Program-made: the position numbers and the translations under genes
Source: Guyanagaster necrorhizus
Lineage: Eukaryota > Basidiomycota > Agaricomycetes > Agaricales > Physalacriaceae
Assembly: GCF_019112545.1 (NCBI RefSeq)
Contig: NW_025064928.1
Location: 1 to 64,000, forward strand
DNA: 64,000 nucleotides
Reading direction: 5' to 3'
The notes under the pieces: generated by a model
Told to the model about the DNA's origin: nothing
Seen by the model: the letters and a program-made list of their open reading frames with translations, nothing else
The model's database searches: none
In this document: piece after piece, positions 1 through 10,827 of the stretch
Position numbering within the stretch: the stretch's first letter is position 1
Layout of the letters: every line of letters begins with the position of its first letter

Positions 1-163
1 GAAGGATACTCCTGTTCACTTCTCTGACAGAACTCCGTTCTGTCCATCCAGATCCTTGGGCTCCGACTCAAGGGTGACGTTGCCAATAGCTTCGTCAATG
101 CCCATGCACTCCGCCGGACTCCACGCGTGCACTCAAGCCCACTTGATTGGCACGTTCCTAACA
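1..163 (+). repeat. 3' end of a family B LTR, cut by the window edge
   Basis: This stretch matches the last third of the family B LTR seen complete at 29805-30305 and 37005-37504, and ends at the same terminal ...cctaaca. It keeps many CpG sites (for example ctccgccggactccacgcg) that are TpG or CpA in every other copy here, so it is the least mutated, probably youngest, LTR in the window. The DNA after 163 is not the family B leader. It is therefore a solo LTR or the 3' LTR of an element lying to the left. Confidence 0.8.
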
Positions 164-1003
164 GCAGCCTAGAAGGTAAAAAAGAAAAAATAACAGAAGG
201 AGTTGGAAAAGAAGAGAGAGAAATTTCAGCTAATAGTAAAAAAATAAGCAAAAAAGATAATAGAAACAGCAAAAGAGGCAGCTCATCAGGAAGTTGTGGA
301 GAGACAGGCTGCAGAAGTTATAGTGAGAGCAGTAGTTATATTGAATATGCTATGAGAGAGGTTGGTTATAAAAAGCAGATTGCAGATGATCTCTATAGAA
401 GCTATTGAATTTAAATGATGCTAGATTCTAACAGCTTATTTCAGTCTTAGACTCAGTCTCTATTTTAAAAAAGTAACTAATCTTATGCCATCAGAGTCTG
501 AGGATAGATCTAACAGAAAGAAGCAGAAAGCAAAAGTTCAAGTTTAGGAGTATGATAGATAACAGTAAGGCAGAAATAGCAGCCAGTCAAAGTGAGTATT
601 TTGTTTTCTTTGTTTGATTCTACTGAGTCTTATTTCAGAAAGCTGCATGTACTGTTGTCAAGATAATGCATGATATTATATATGTCTGACAACTGAAAAT
701 ATCAGTTATAAACAGACTTATGCCTGTTGCAAAATCAAAAAAACTGCTTATTTATTTAACAAGAGTAGATGTCTGTGGTATAGTAACTATTCTTCAAGAT
801 AATTATAGATCAAATGATATATTATCTCTCTTAGAGTTGTTTTTAAAGTTTAAGCTGAAGATATAGAAAAAGACTTGACTGAGCTTCAAAAAAAAGAAGA
901 ATCAGAAGGTGAAAGATCTTCAGATAGTAATATTGAAAAGGTTGAATAAAAATGTGAAGAAGTTGAGAAAATAAAAAGAGTGATAACAATTGAAAAGATA
1001 ATG
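164..1003 (+). pseudogene. Broken copy of the family B antisense Zn-cluster/coiled-coil gene
   Basis: Reading left to right, this aligns with the reverse strand of 36700-35850, the accessory gene of the complete family B element. It begins in the Lys/Glu-rich coiled-coil part. A clean intron is visible at 592-638 (GTGAGT...TTTCAG, 47 bp). After it comes a Cys-rich segment (about 640-770) homologous to the C-terminal Cys cluster of the other copy, including the shared residues KIKKTA followed by FNK. An acidic tail (about 850-1003) is longer than in the other copy. Several stops interrupt it and two cluster cysteines have become Tyr. An ATG at 127 lies inside the LTR and is not its real start. 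The copy belongs to a reverse-oriented family B element whose pol end follows at 1040-1480. Product function is unknown. Confidence 0.65.
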
Positions 1004-1039
1004 TATTTGTATAGTAAAAAATATATATATATAAATAAT

Positions 1040-1480
1040 TATAAAATTTGACTTGAAATTATGGAAGAGTGATTGAAATAGTAGTCATAATAGTTGAAAT
1101 TGAAACAGTAAAATAAATGCTAATAGTATCCAAAATAGTGTTGTATTAAAAAAAATATATTTAAATGATCTTAAATAAGAGCTTCAGCTTGTCTGGATAT
1201 TTATGATGAAAATCTTTAATAAATTTATTAGTGGGAAATTCAGAGGCTAGTAATCACACAAATTTTTTGTTGATACTTTTATAACCTAGCCACTGAATTT
1301 TATAAAGTCATAGACAGCAAAACTGATAGTCTAGCTTAGAGTCAAAGATTTAGGTTATTTTATAATGTTTCTCTTTATTGACTTTGACTAAAGACAGTAA
1401 GAATTGGATTCAGTTAAAAATAATATTTTCTTTCATAAATTTCAACTATAATTGAGTATCTCATGTTTGAAAAAAAAAAA
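1040..1480 (-). pseudogene. Family B pol C-terminus with chromodomain, degenerate
   Basis: The reverse complement aligns with 35380-35670 of the complete family B element, covering the stretch after integrase and the chromodomain-like end of pol. Shared words include the segment corresponding to cagaggctag...cattggta and the attcagtt...tttcaatt block. It is heavily AT-shifted and full of stops. It continues the same reverse-oriented element as the antisense gene copy at 164-1003. The rest of pol is not visible to the right. Confidence 0.6.
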
Positions 1481-2089
1481 CATAAATAACAAAAAATTGA
1501 GTGAGCTCTGCAGAGTTGATAGTATTATTAGTCTATATGTGGTCTGTATAACTGGTTCTATTAGAGAGATCTTATACTGATATACAGTTTAGTATAAGTG
1601 TCTTCTCTGTGATCTATTACTCTTCTATATGCTAGCTGTAAAAAGCTTAGACATTTGCAGCTAGCCTTGTATATATATTGTGATAGATCTTGTGAACTAT
1701 ATTAAGATATCATATATATATTAATAATGATATATATCTTATATAATTGAATATTGTAGTGCCTGGCCAGACTTATAGCACTTATTAGAATTGAAAGTTC
1801 ACATATTATAAAAGTTAACAAAAAAAGTTTGCAAGATCAAGAAAAATTCACAGACAAAAGGAAAGTTTACATATAACATATAATCTTTATGCATAAAAGG
1901 ATCTTTGTGAATAATAAACAGTTTTTGATGAAATTACTGCTTTTAAACTCAAAATAAGTAGTGTACTGAAAGCTTGCTTAAAATCAGAAGTCAAAAATAA
2001 TTATTAAGACCTATAATTTCAGAGCACATAGAGTCTAGAGGCTTATTATTAGTATAGAATTTATTAATATCTATAATGGTCTTAGCTTA
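1481..2089. other. AT-rich stretch, nothing recognised
   Basis: No open frame of useful length and no match to the other repeats was found. It has almost no CpG and contains poly-A and (TA)n runs (about 1680-1740). Probably further decayed transposon DNA. Confidence 0.4.
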
Positions 2090-2365
2090 GAGGGTAGGAT
2101 TTTTATTATGAGTGCTTATCTGCAAGTGTGAGAAATATTAGATAATTACAAACTATTATACTTAATTGTCTCATTCTTAAATAATTCTCTATTATCTACT
2201 TTCCAACAACCAGATAAAACAAATAACATAGTATAGAACAGTACAATAGAAAAACAGTTATATTTATTATAGCTAAACAGTATATAAGTAGAATAGCTCT
2301 CACTGTAGTAGTTCAGCTTTAAGCTATAAGTTTATTCCACACTATCTTCTTTTAAGCTCAGCTTG
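2090..2365 (+). repeat. Truncated family A-type LTR (subfamily of 55937-56395)
   Basis: Similar to the first 270-350 bp of the LTR at 55937-56395, including the TATA-like block cagtatataagtagaatag, ctctcactgta and the cagcttnaagctataagtttat block. It stops abruptly at 2365, where a reverse LTR begins; its own 3' end is missing. Confidence 0.6.
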
Positions 2366-2833
2366 TGTTAGGCTCAAGCTGCATGTGATCAACTTAGCAT
2401 ATGATAAACCAATGTGACTTCACATTCAAGTCTTCTGTTAGAGTTTACTTGTGTGTACCAGTGTTGACTCTCTGTGCTTCAAGGCTTTGTGTGACTAGCT
2501 TAAGAGTAGAATGAGATAGAATAAACTTTAGCTTAAAGCTGGAAACTACCAGCAAGAGTGAGCTTGCTTAAATACTGTACAAAGTCTGCTAATAATACTA
2601 TATACTTATTGTGTGTTTTTCTATCTACTGTGCTTATTGTCTTTGAGCATCATTATTATATATAAAAGGCTGGTTATATATCATCAAGCAACACTGTTGC
2701 ATTAAAAGACAATGACAGACTTGGCTAGTTGTGATGACTAAGCTTTGTCTCACAGTCTTAAGTGCTTGTTCTGGTGTCCTGACTAAGCATAAATAGAGGT
2801 TAAATCTTGGAAAGAAAGTAGAAAATTATAATA
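2366..2833 (-). repeat. Family A LTR, reverse orientation
   Basis: Reverse complement runs from a decayed tattataattt start (2833) to ...gagcctaaca (2366). It closely resembles the LTR at 17971-18436, for example the blocks around gcttgagcctaaca and ttagcttaaagct. Terminal TG...CA is partly mutated. Reverse family A pol sequence follows directly (2834-3040). Confidence 0.75.
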
Positions 2834-3040
2834 TTACCCCCTCCTTAAGACCATTATTCTGATGGCTTAATTTAAGGATAATTCATAGTCATGTATGGTA
2901 TCATCAGCATTTATGAGTTTCTCATTTACCCACTAGTTGGATTCCAGTCTGTAGCCTTTTCAGCTGACCAGATAGTCAACCATGGTTGTCATATCATCCT
3001 CTTTTGCTTTGACTTTTTATAGTTTGTGATTGAGAATCTG
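2834..3040 (-). pseudogene. Family A pol C-terminus (chromodomain), reverse, interrupted by E1
   Basis: The reverse complement corresponds to 10150-10364 of element E1: a chromodomain-like segment (VDYLVS.KGY type), the end of pol and the purine-rich tract before the 3' LTR. It is cut at 3040 by insertion of E1 and resumes at 10823 after the duplicated ATCTG. Confidence 0.75.
3036..3040. repeat. Target-site duplication of E1, left copy (ATCTG)
   Basis: ATCTG directly precedes the 5' LTR of E1, and the same five bases follow its 3' LTR at 10823-10827. Confidence 0.9.
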
Positions 3041-3498
3041 TGTTATGATTTTTCCCTCTCTTTCACATTTGAACCCCTATTTATGCTTAATCAAGGCACC
3101 AAAAGACAAATGCTCAGGACTATGGGATGAGCTTAGTCATCACAACAGACTAACTTCATCATGGTTCTTCAATGCAACTAATGCCTAACAACAAATGCAC
3201 AATCAACCTTTTATGTATGGTAATGATGCTCAAGAACAATAAGCATCCAGGACAGAGAAACATATAATAAGTACAAGTATTAATAGTGAACTGAAAACTG
3301 TATTTAAGGAGGCTCACTCTCACTGGTAATCCCCAGCTTCAAGCTAAAGTTTATAACTACTATTCTATCTCAAGTCAATCCTTGACCTTGTGACACACCA
3401 GATCAGATACACAATAAGTAGACTCAGCTGATCTCTCAAAGTGCAAAGAGACATCTGTTTATCATGTGTATCAGCTCACATAATGCTTAAGCCTAACA
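3041..3498 (+). repeat. E1 5' LTR
   Basis: Starts tgttatgattttt and ends gcctaaca. A TATA-like tatttaagga lies near 3301, and the self-complementary priming sequence agcttcaagctaa at 3335-3347 lies about 34 bp downstream of it. That spacing fits the start of the transcript (R region). Confidence 0.92.
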
Positions 3499-3499
3499 A

Positions 3500-3512
3500 T
3501 TAGCTTGAAGCT
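3500..3512 (+). promoter_or_regulatory. E1 primer-binding site, self-priming type
   Basis: TTAGCTTGAAGCT begins one base after the 5' LTR and is the exact reverse complement of AGCTTCAAGCTAA at 3335-3347 in the LTR. No TGG-starting tRNA-type primer site is present. In Tf1 and relatives the first bases of the element's own mRNA prime reverse transcription at such a site; its use here is inferred. Confidence 0.75.
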
Positions 3513-3554
3513 TCCTCCTTCTCTTTCTCAAGCTCAATTGTGCTGAGAAACTGA

Positions 3555-6540
3555 ATGCTTTCCCCTAGCAATAACAACCCAAACTTTGACTATGAGTTCT
3601 TCAAACTCCTTTCTTCTATCATTGGAACACTGATTGGCCTTTTGGTGATCATCCAGCTGTGCAGAGGATGCCATTCTATTACCACTTGGGCCATCAGACA
3701 CTATCAGGAATTTTAAAACATCCAATGAATACTGCATAATATAACCTCTGACCTCCTATTACATGACATTCCTGAATCCATATGAATGACCTACCAGCCT
3801 CCAGAAGCCAGGCATAGCAGCTCGCATCAGAGGGATGGTCAGAAAGAAGAGGGAAGACAATGTTCTCCTCGATCTGGACACCAGCACTTTAGCATCTCAA
3901 GGAGATACAGAATTCTTATACCAGACATCATCTTAAACCAAGAAGATGAGAACCTCCTGAAAGACTTCTTTCATCAATCCCTCTCCCTCAATCGTTCTTT
4001 CACCTCCCATACCCATAGGGTTGCCAACCATGCTAAGGACTCCCTCAATACCCCTTGGATGGCTTCAAGATCCCACACTCCAACACCTAGCAGCCAGCCT
4101 CATGATGCCCATTCCCTCACTAGAGCCAGCACCAGAGTGGGACAGAACCCCTCAGATCAGTCAGACAATGAGCAAAGACAATGAGAGGTATGGGAAGAAA
4201 CTATACACTGGTACTTCCCAATCTGGGACTTTACTATCCCCTTCAACTATGATGACACCATCTGACAGGAAGAGCATAGACAGCATAATGAGCTGCAGCC
4301 AGTATATGGTGAACCTGAGGACCGACATATGAAAGAGGAGTCACAGAGGAGAGAAGCCACTAAGTATGATGAGCAGAACTGAGACTGCCAGCAAAAAGTG
4401 GAGAGAGACTGACTGGCCAGAGCCAACATCTCAAACTGGTATGAACTCCACCCAGAGGTCACCAGCATACTTGCACCAGTATGAGCAGACCCCTCCCTTC
4501 CCTCCCCTATCTTCAGAGAATCCAGTACATCATGAAGTGGAACCTCTGAGTATTAGGCAGATGACACTTGAACCCAGAGGACTAACTATCCTCCAATCCT
4601 ACAGTACCCCCTCTCTCAATGAACTCCCAGTGCCGATTCAGTGTTTAAGAGTGATGAGTTCATCTTCAGACACTATAGACTTTGAACCCCTGGAAATGCT
4701 CACATCCCCACTCATGCACTCTGAGGATTTCTCAGAAGTAGAGTCATCGGACAACTTGTCAATGATGACTACTGACAGAATGTCTGCCTCTATCACAAGC
4801 AAGTGGAGGTGGTGAGAGTGACTGATAGAAACCGATATGACTCCAACATTGGCAGTCAGCCCACCATCACCTATGACAATACACCAGGTCCTACAGCTGC
4901 TGGGCCGAGCACCCAGCCAGGGCAGTGGGACAATAGTACAACTGGAAGAGAGAGGGAATTTCTATAACCTGCCCACCAGTTTCCTTCTCGCAGAGGAAGG
5001 GGATGACAAGGAAACAGAGGAAGAGGGAACTGAAAGCAGTGACCCACCTCACTCTGAAGGAGTCCTCAGATATAGACTACTTGAATCAACAGATAAAGAA
5101 GAACTGGAGCAGAAAATAAAGAGGGCAAGGACACAGGAATACTAGAAGTATTACCTGTGAGGGGTAAATTTCTTATAGTGTGATACTACTTGGGTAGCAT
5201 CACAATTAGGACAATTATATCTTAAATCCACAACTGACAAAAGAACAGAAATCCTAAAACATGTGGCAATGGACTATGCTGCAGTCCAATACAATTAGAG
5301 ACACCCCAAAGATCAGATTCAAAGACTGCTAGCATATTAAATACCAGTAATAGTCTGCTCCATACCATGAACACTGCCTGAAAACCCAAAGTGAGCCATA
5401 TACATGGCCCTGTCCATCCAAAGCATGTTTTTGTACTCTGCCCTCTCCTCCCACTCAATGGCAACCTGGCTCTCTCAATCCTGACCTCCACCCAGGAAGA
5501 TGCCATCCTCCTACCAAAATCCATGGACTGGCAAGAGAAGCCAACTACTGGAAGCACAGCCTCCTCCTGATGAAGCAACTAGGAGTGGGAAGGAGCCAAT
5601 GCAGAATGATCCAGAAGCAGTCTGACTAGGATTCACTATTTGCAACAGCATCATCATATGAAAAGATGAACCACCACATGGGAGCCTGGTGGCAGATGAC
5701 AATTCACTGCATTTCTTTTTTGGGCCACCACATGAGTGGCAATGACCCCCTTTCTCAGACTGGCCCAACCTGATAGGGGCATTACCCTATAACATGGCAG
5801 TCCTCCAGTGTCATCCAGATCTCTTACAAAAGCCCTGCCCCTTCAAAGGGGCTTCTGACAACATTGACCACTTTCTCATCAATTGTGAGCAATATTTTGA
5901 AGTCTATATTGGGTACCTAAGAACTGACATGAACAAAGTTGTCTTTGCTGCTTCTTATCTTGAGGAAAAGGCAAAGATATGGTGGATCCTTATTTCCTTA
6001 AACTTTCAATCAACAATGCAGGAGCATTATTGATACCCATCATGGCCAGTGTTCAAGTGGATGCTACACAACAAGTTCATTGATCTGGTGGTGCAGAAGG
6101 TATACAAACAAAAGATCAAAGAGTATAAGATGGGAGATAAAGCAGCCACAGACTATTTCGACAAGTTGGAACAACTCACCAGATTAGCTAGAATTGTTGA
6201 CTCTACAGGAGTACATCAAGAAATCAACCCCACCAACCTCAAACAAGCCAATGGGGACAACTGCTGGAAAACCACAGGGAACCTCTATAATGCCAACCTC
6301 TTATAAAACAGGAACTGGAATGATGTACACATGAGTGGAAAAACCCATGAATGTGGATCAGCTGAAGAAGAAAGGGAAATGCTTCAACTGTGGATAAAAG
6401 GGGCATATGGCCAAAGACTGTCCAAAGAAGAAGCAAACCCATGAAGACATTCAGGTGCAGATTGCCAACTTACAGAAGGAAGAAGAGGAGCTCAGAAATG
6501 AGACAAAGGTGGAGGAAGTAAAAGACAGGGCCAGCCAGTG
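3555..6540 (+). pseudogene. gag: E1 gag
   Basis: Gag forms the virus-like particle and packages element RNA. The start is ATG 3555, in a leader conserved among all family A copies. Residues about 14-36 form an uninterrupted hydrophobic stretch (FFKLLSSIIGTLIGLLVIIQ), unusual for Gag. A long Ser/Pro/acidic region follows (3786-5145). A capsid-like domain of Retrotrans_gag type lies at 5794-6300 (FKGASDNIDHFL ... KAKIWW ... DYFDKLEQL). A CCHC zinc knuckle lies at 6378-6420 (CFNC, then KGHMAKDC). Stops, mostly TGA or TAG/TAA where Arg or Gln is expected, and at least one frame change break it. Confidence 0.8.
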
Positions 6541-9500
6541 AGCAATTCTATTGGACTGGCCAAAAGGACTCATAGTGTGCAAATCCCAGCCACTAGCTAG
6601 ATTGATAGTACCTCTGTAGATACTTTTATGCCTGTTCCTATCACACATTCGAATATACCCAGTTGTACCCCACATATTGAAGAATCACACTTTGAATCTG
6701 AAGTGCCTTTAGGCTGAACAAGAGTGGAGAGCCCCAAAACTTGGCTCAAACCATTCAATACTGAATGGATGTGAAAGGCCATCAAGGATGCCATGAGTGA
6801 AGCAGTGGCAAAAGCTGTGCTTAAAAATTGAGTTCACCAAACCTGAGCTGAAGAAGTCATTGATGAGATGATAGAAGGAATGAAGAAAGCTGAATGATGC
6901 TGGACCTTGGAATGGCTTGACAAACTTAGAGGACTATGAAAGTTCATCCGCTGGTCCAAAATGCTTGGATGGGACTTGTTTACCAAGGCCCAAATCGAGA
7001 CCCTTATGTCTTGAGCAACATATGTGGTAATAGCACTCATCGACAGTGGGTGCACTGAGAGCTCCATAAATTGTGCTTTCATCAACAAGCATGAACTCCT
7101 GACCTAAGCCACAGCCACCCTAATTCTGGTCTATAATGCTGATGAAACAAAGAATCAAGCTGGCTCAATCACTGAATTCATAGAACTCAGACTCACAATC
7201 AGAGATTATTCTGAGCAAATCGATCTGGTGATCACAGACCTCAGAACCAAAGAAATCTTCCTCGGTCATGATTGGCTGATATGCCATAACCTGTTGATCA
7301 ACTAAAAGACTGGACAAATGACATTTGCAAGATGCCACTATCAGAAAATTCTGTTTGAACTTCCTGATGAGGACCCTGAGGACCAATGGGATAAAGAGAT
7401 GGAGGATGGAGAAACAATTCTCACTGTGGACTTTCAGCAGGAAATACACATCCACACCATGCATCATGCCAATGACCTAGCCACTAAAGTCAACAAACAG
7501 AAGATAGAGAAAACCTTTGAGGAGATGGTACCTGACTAGGCACATGACTTCAAAGACTTATTTGAGAAAGAGAGTTTTGATGAGTTGCCAAAGCCAAAGC
7601 CCTGGGATCATGCTATCAAGCTCATTCTGAATGCAAGTGCTAATTTGGATTGCAAAACTTACCTGCTTGACAACAACAAGCAGCAAGAACTCAACAAGTT
7701 CCTTGACGAGAACTTGTCTAGTGGATGCATTAGGCCTTCCAAATCCCCCATAGTATCATCATTCTTCTTTGTCAAAAAGAAGGATGGCAAACTCCAGCCA
7801 GTCTAAGATTATCAAAAGCTTAACAAGATGACCATAAAAAACCAATACTCTCTCCCGTTAATCTTCAAATTAATGGACAAACTCTAAGGCACCAAGTACT
7901 ATATGAAGCTTGACATCTGATGGGGATATAACAATGTCCACATCAAAGAGGGCAATGAGTGGAAGACAGCCTTCAGGACAAACTGAGGATTGTTTGAGCC
8001 AACAGTGATGTTTTTTGACCTCACCAACTCTCTAGCCACATTCCAATGAATGATGAATGATATATTCAAGGACCTCATCATGACCAGGAAAGTCACTATC
8101 TATCTCGATGACATTCTGATCATGTCCAAAACGAGAGAGAAGCATAGGAAGCTAGTATGACAGGTGCTAAACCTCATGAGGAAGCACAAACTGTTCCTCA
8201 AAGCTGAGAAATGCAAGTTTGAAGTACTCAAGATAGAGTATCTGGGGGTTATCATCTCAGAAGGGAGTATCCAGATGGATTCCATCAAGGTCATAGGGGT
8301 AATGGAATAGCCAGAACTGACCAGAAAGAAGGAGTTACAATCCTTCCTCAGATTCATGAACTTCTATTGATGCTTTATCTGAGATTATAGCAAAATAGTC
8401 CATCCAATGACACAGTTGACTGGCAATGCCTCTTGGACCTGGGGCCTCTTCCAGCAAATTGTCTTTAACAATCTCAAAAGGTGATTGGCAGAAGACATTG
8501 TACTTGCTGTTCTGATCCAGGAGAGAAAGTTCTGAGTCAAGGCCAATTCAAGCGAAGGAGTGGTTGGAGCTGTGTTGTCCCAAGAATAGAATGGTAAATA
8601 GCAACCAGTTGCATTCCTGTCAAAGGTGCTCACCATCACAGAATGAAACTATGAAATATATGATAAGGAGCTGCTCGCCATCATGCTCACCCTTGAGGAG
8701 TGGCAACACTACCTAATTAGAGCAACCAAAACTTTTGAAATCTGGACTGACTATCAAAATCTTCAGTACTTCTGACAGCCCCAGAAACTAAATCACAAAC
8801 AGACAAGATGGGTCACAGAATTGAGCCAATATCAATACATGCTCTATCATAAAGCAGAGGCTGCCAATAAGAAGGCTGATTTACTCAGCCAAAGAGCAGA
8901 TCATGACTGAGGAGGAGCCGATAATAAAGGAGTAACATTACTATGCTCTGAACACTTCAGGGCCATGATAATGCCAATAGAGGAGGAAATCCATGAGCAC
9001 ATAAAAAGCATGACTTATAACAACCACAAATGAGACCAATGGATAGCCTCCTCCCTCAACCATGAATGAGGTATGACCATGCCACTGCCAGTCACCTTGG
9101 CATCATCAAAACCAAGGAACTGGTACTACAAAAATACTGGTGGCCCAAGATGGGCAATGACATTATCACATATGTCAAAGCATGTGAGGTCTGCCAGTGG
9201 GAAAAATCCTTGACACAGGCCTGAGCTGCTCCTTTACATCCAAATGAAGTCCCAACTTCCCCATGGACTCACATCTCTGTCGACATAATCACCAGGCTAC
9301 CAGATTGTAATGGATATGATACAATCATGGTCATAGTTGATCACTTCTCAAAAGTGATCATTCTGATCACTTGCTCAACAGAACTAACTTTGGAAGGATG
9401 GGCAAAGATATTATGAGATGAAGTATATGTGAAGTATGGTCTACTGCAGATCGTGATTTCAGACAGAGGACCACAGTTCATCTCCAAATTTCTGGATAAC

Positions 9501-10331
9501 CTATACTGACTTCTACACATCAAGCACAATGCATCAACCACATACCACTCACAGACCAATGGGTAGATAGAGTATGCCAATCAAGAAGTCAAAAAGTATC
9601 TCCAACTTTTTATCAATTATCAACAGGATGACTGGGTGGAATGGTTGGCTCTTGCAGCCTTCCAACATAACAACTGAGTCCATTCAGCAACAGGAAAAAC
9701 ACTGTTCTTTGTCAATTATAGATGACACCCAAACATTGCCCAATCAGGATGGTATTGAACAACCACACCCACCTCAACTGACTTTGCCTCCATGATGGCA
9801 ACTATCCACAATGAAACAAAAACAGCATTAGAGAAAGCTGCTGCATTCATGAAAGTGCAATATAACAAACACCACCAACCCACCCATGAATACTCCATCA
9901 ATAATAAAGTATGGCTGGATACAACAAATCTTCATCTCCCACATCCCAAATGAAAACTCACAGACAAATGAACAGGTCCCTTCCCAATTGTCTCAAAAAT
10001 TGGGGTGGGCATCTATAAACTATGCCTACCAGCATCTTGGAAGATCTATGACATCTTCAATGAGATGCTGTTATCCCCTTATATTGCACCAGCATTCCTC
10101 AACCAAGAGAAACCCCCACCACTGCCACTAGACCTGATCAATGATAAAGAACACTATGAAATCGATCAGGTCTTAAACTATAAACTATGCAAGGCAAAAG
10201 GTGGAGGGACAACAATGGTTGACTATCTTGTCAGTTGGAAGGGCTACAGTCCCAAATTCAACTAGTGGATCAACAAAAAATTGATGAATGCTGATGACAC
10301 AATCTATGACTATGAACTATTCCTAAATTAA
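6541..10331 (+). pseudogene. pol: E1 pol (protease, RT, RNase H, integrase, chromodomain)
   Basis: Protease with intact ALIDSG near 7035. Reverse transcriptase spans about 7585-8360, with FVKKKDGKL, a stop replacing Arg in LDI*WGYNN, and an intact YLDD catalytic box at 8101-8112. RNase H spans about 8500-8900. Integrase starts near 9080 after a local frame disturbance and retains its Zn-binding Cys pair (CEVCQ), VDIITRLP and SDRGPQFISKF. The chromodomain lies at 10150-10330 (YEIDQVLNYKL ... DYLVSWKGYSP) and presumably directs insertion to modified chromatin. Roughly one stop every 30-60 codons makes it non-functional. It ends at TAA 10329-10331. Confidence 0.85.
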
Positions 10332-10349
10332 GCCATTGGAATGATGGTT

Positions 10350-10364
10350 TTAAGAAGGGGGTAA
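10350..10364 (+). promoter_or_regulatory. E1 polypurine tract
   Basis: Purine-rich taagaagggggtaa lies directly before the 3' LTR; the same tract precedes the 3' LTR of E5 (about 55019-55032). It would prime plus-strand DNA synthesis. Confidence 0.7.
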
Positions 10365-10822
10365 TGTTATGATTTTTCCCTCTCTTTCACATTTGAACCC
10401 CTATTTATGCTTAATCAAGGTACCAAAAGACAAACACTCAGGACTATGGGATGAGCTTAGTCATCATAACAGACTAACTTCACCATGGTTCTTCAATGCA
10501 ACCAACACCCAATGACAAATGCACAATCAACCTTTTATGTATGATAACAATGCTCAAGGACAATGAGCACCCAGGACAGAGAAACACATAATAAGTACAA
10601 GTATTAATAGTGGACTGAAAACTGTATTTAAGGAGGCTCACTCTCACTGGTAATCCCCAGCTTCAAGCTAAAGTTTATAACTACTATTCTACCTCAAGTC
10701 AATCCTTGACCTTGTGACACACCAGACCAGATACACAATAAGTGGACTCAGCTGATCTCTCAAAGTGCAAAGGGACATCTATTTATCATGTGTATCAGCT
10801 CATATGATGCTTGGGCCTAACA
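10365..10822 (+). repeat. E1 3' LTR
   Basis: 458 bp, the same length as the 5' LTR and near-identical. It keeps the agcttcaagctaa block at 10659-10671 and ends ggcctaaca. ATCTG follows. Confidence 0.92.
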
Positions 10823-10827
10823 ATCTG
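10823..10827. repeat. Target-site duplication of E1, right copy (ATCTG)
   Basis: Matches 3036-3040. Confidence 0.9.

Larger units (their letters stand above)
3041..10822 (+). mobile_element. E1: complete Ty3/gypsy chromovirus, family A (inactive)
   Basis: A 7,782 bp element with 458 bp LTRs at both ends, a perfect 5 bp target duplication, primer site, gag, pol and polypurine tract. The pol order protease-RT-RNase H-integrase-chromodomain places it among Ty3/gypsy chromoviruses. It inserted into a reverse-oriented family A element whose halves lie at 2834-3040 and 10823-11786. The two LTRs differ almost only by C/T and A/G changes. Many in-frame stops and some shifts in gag and integrase rule out autonomous activity, although several catalytic motifs survive. 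Confidence 0.93.

Noticed and set aside
127..408. 93-codon open frame starting inside the first LTR
   Set aside because: Its ATG is in the LTR end and the rest is the coiled-coil part of the broken antisense gene; it is not an independent gene.
3335..3347. AGCTTCAAGCTAA read as a palindromic transcription-factor site
   Set aside because: Its position after the TATA-like box and its match with the primer site explain it better, though a dual role is not excluded.
7165..7467. Minus-strand frame of 100 codons within E1 pol
   Set aside because: It is a shadow of the protease/RT region, unlike the family B antisense gene, which has its own introns and lies outside pol.
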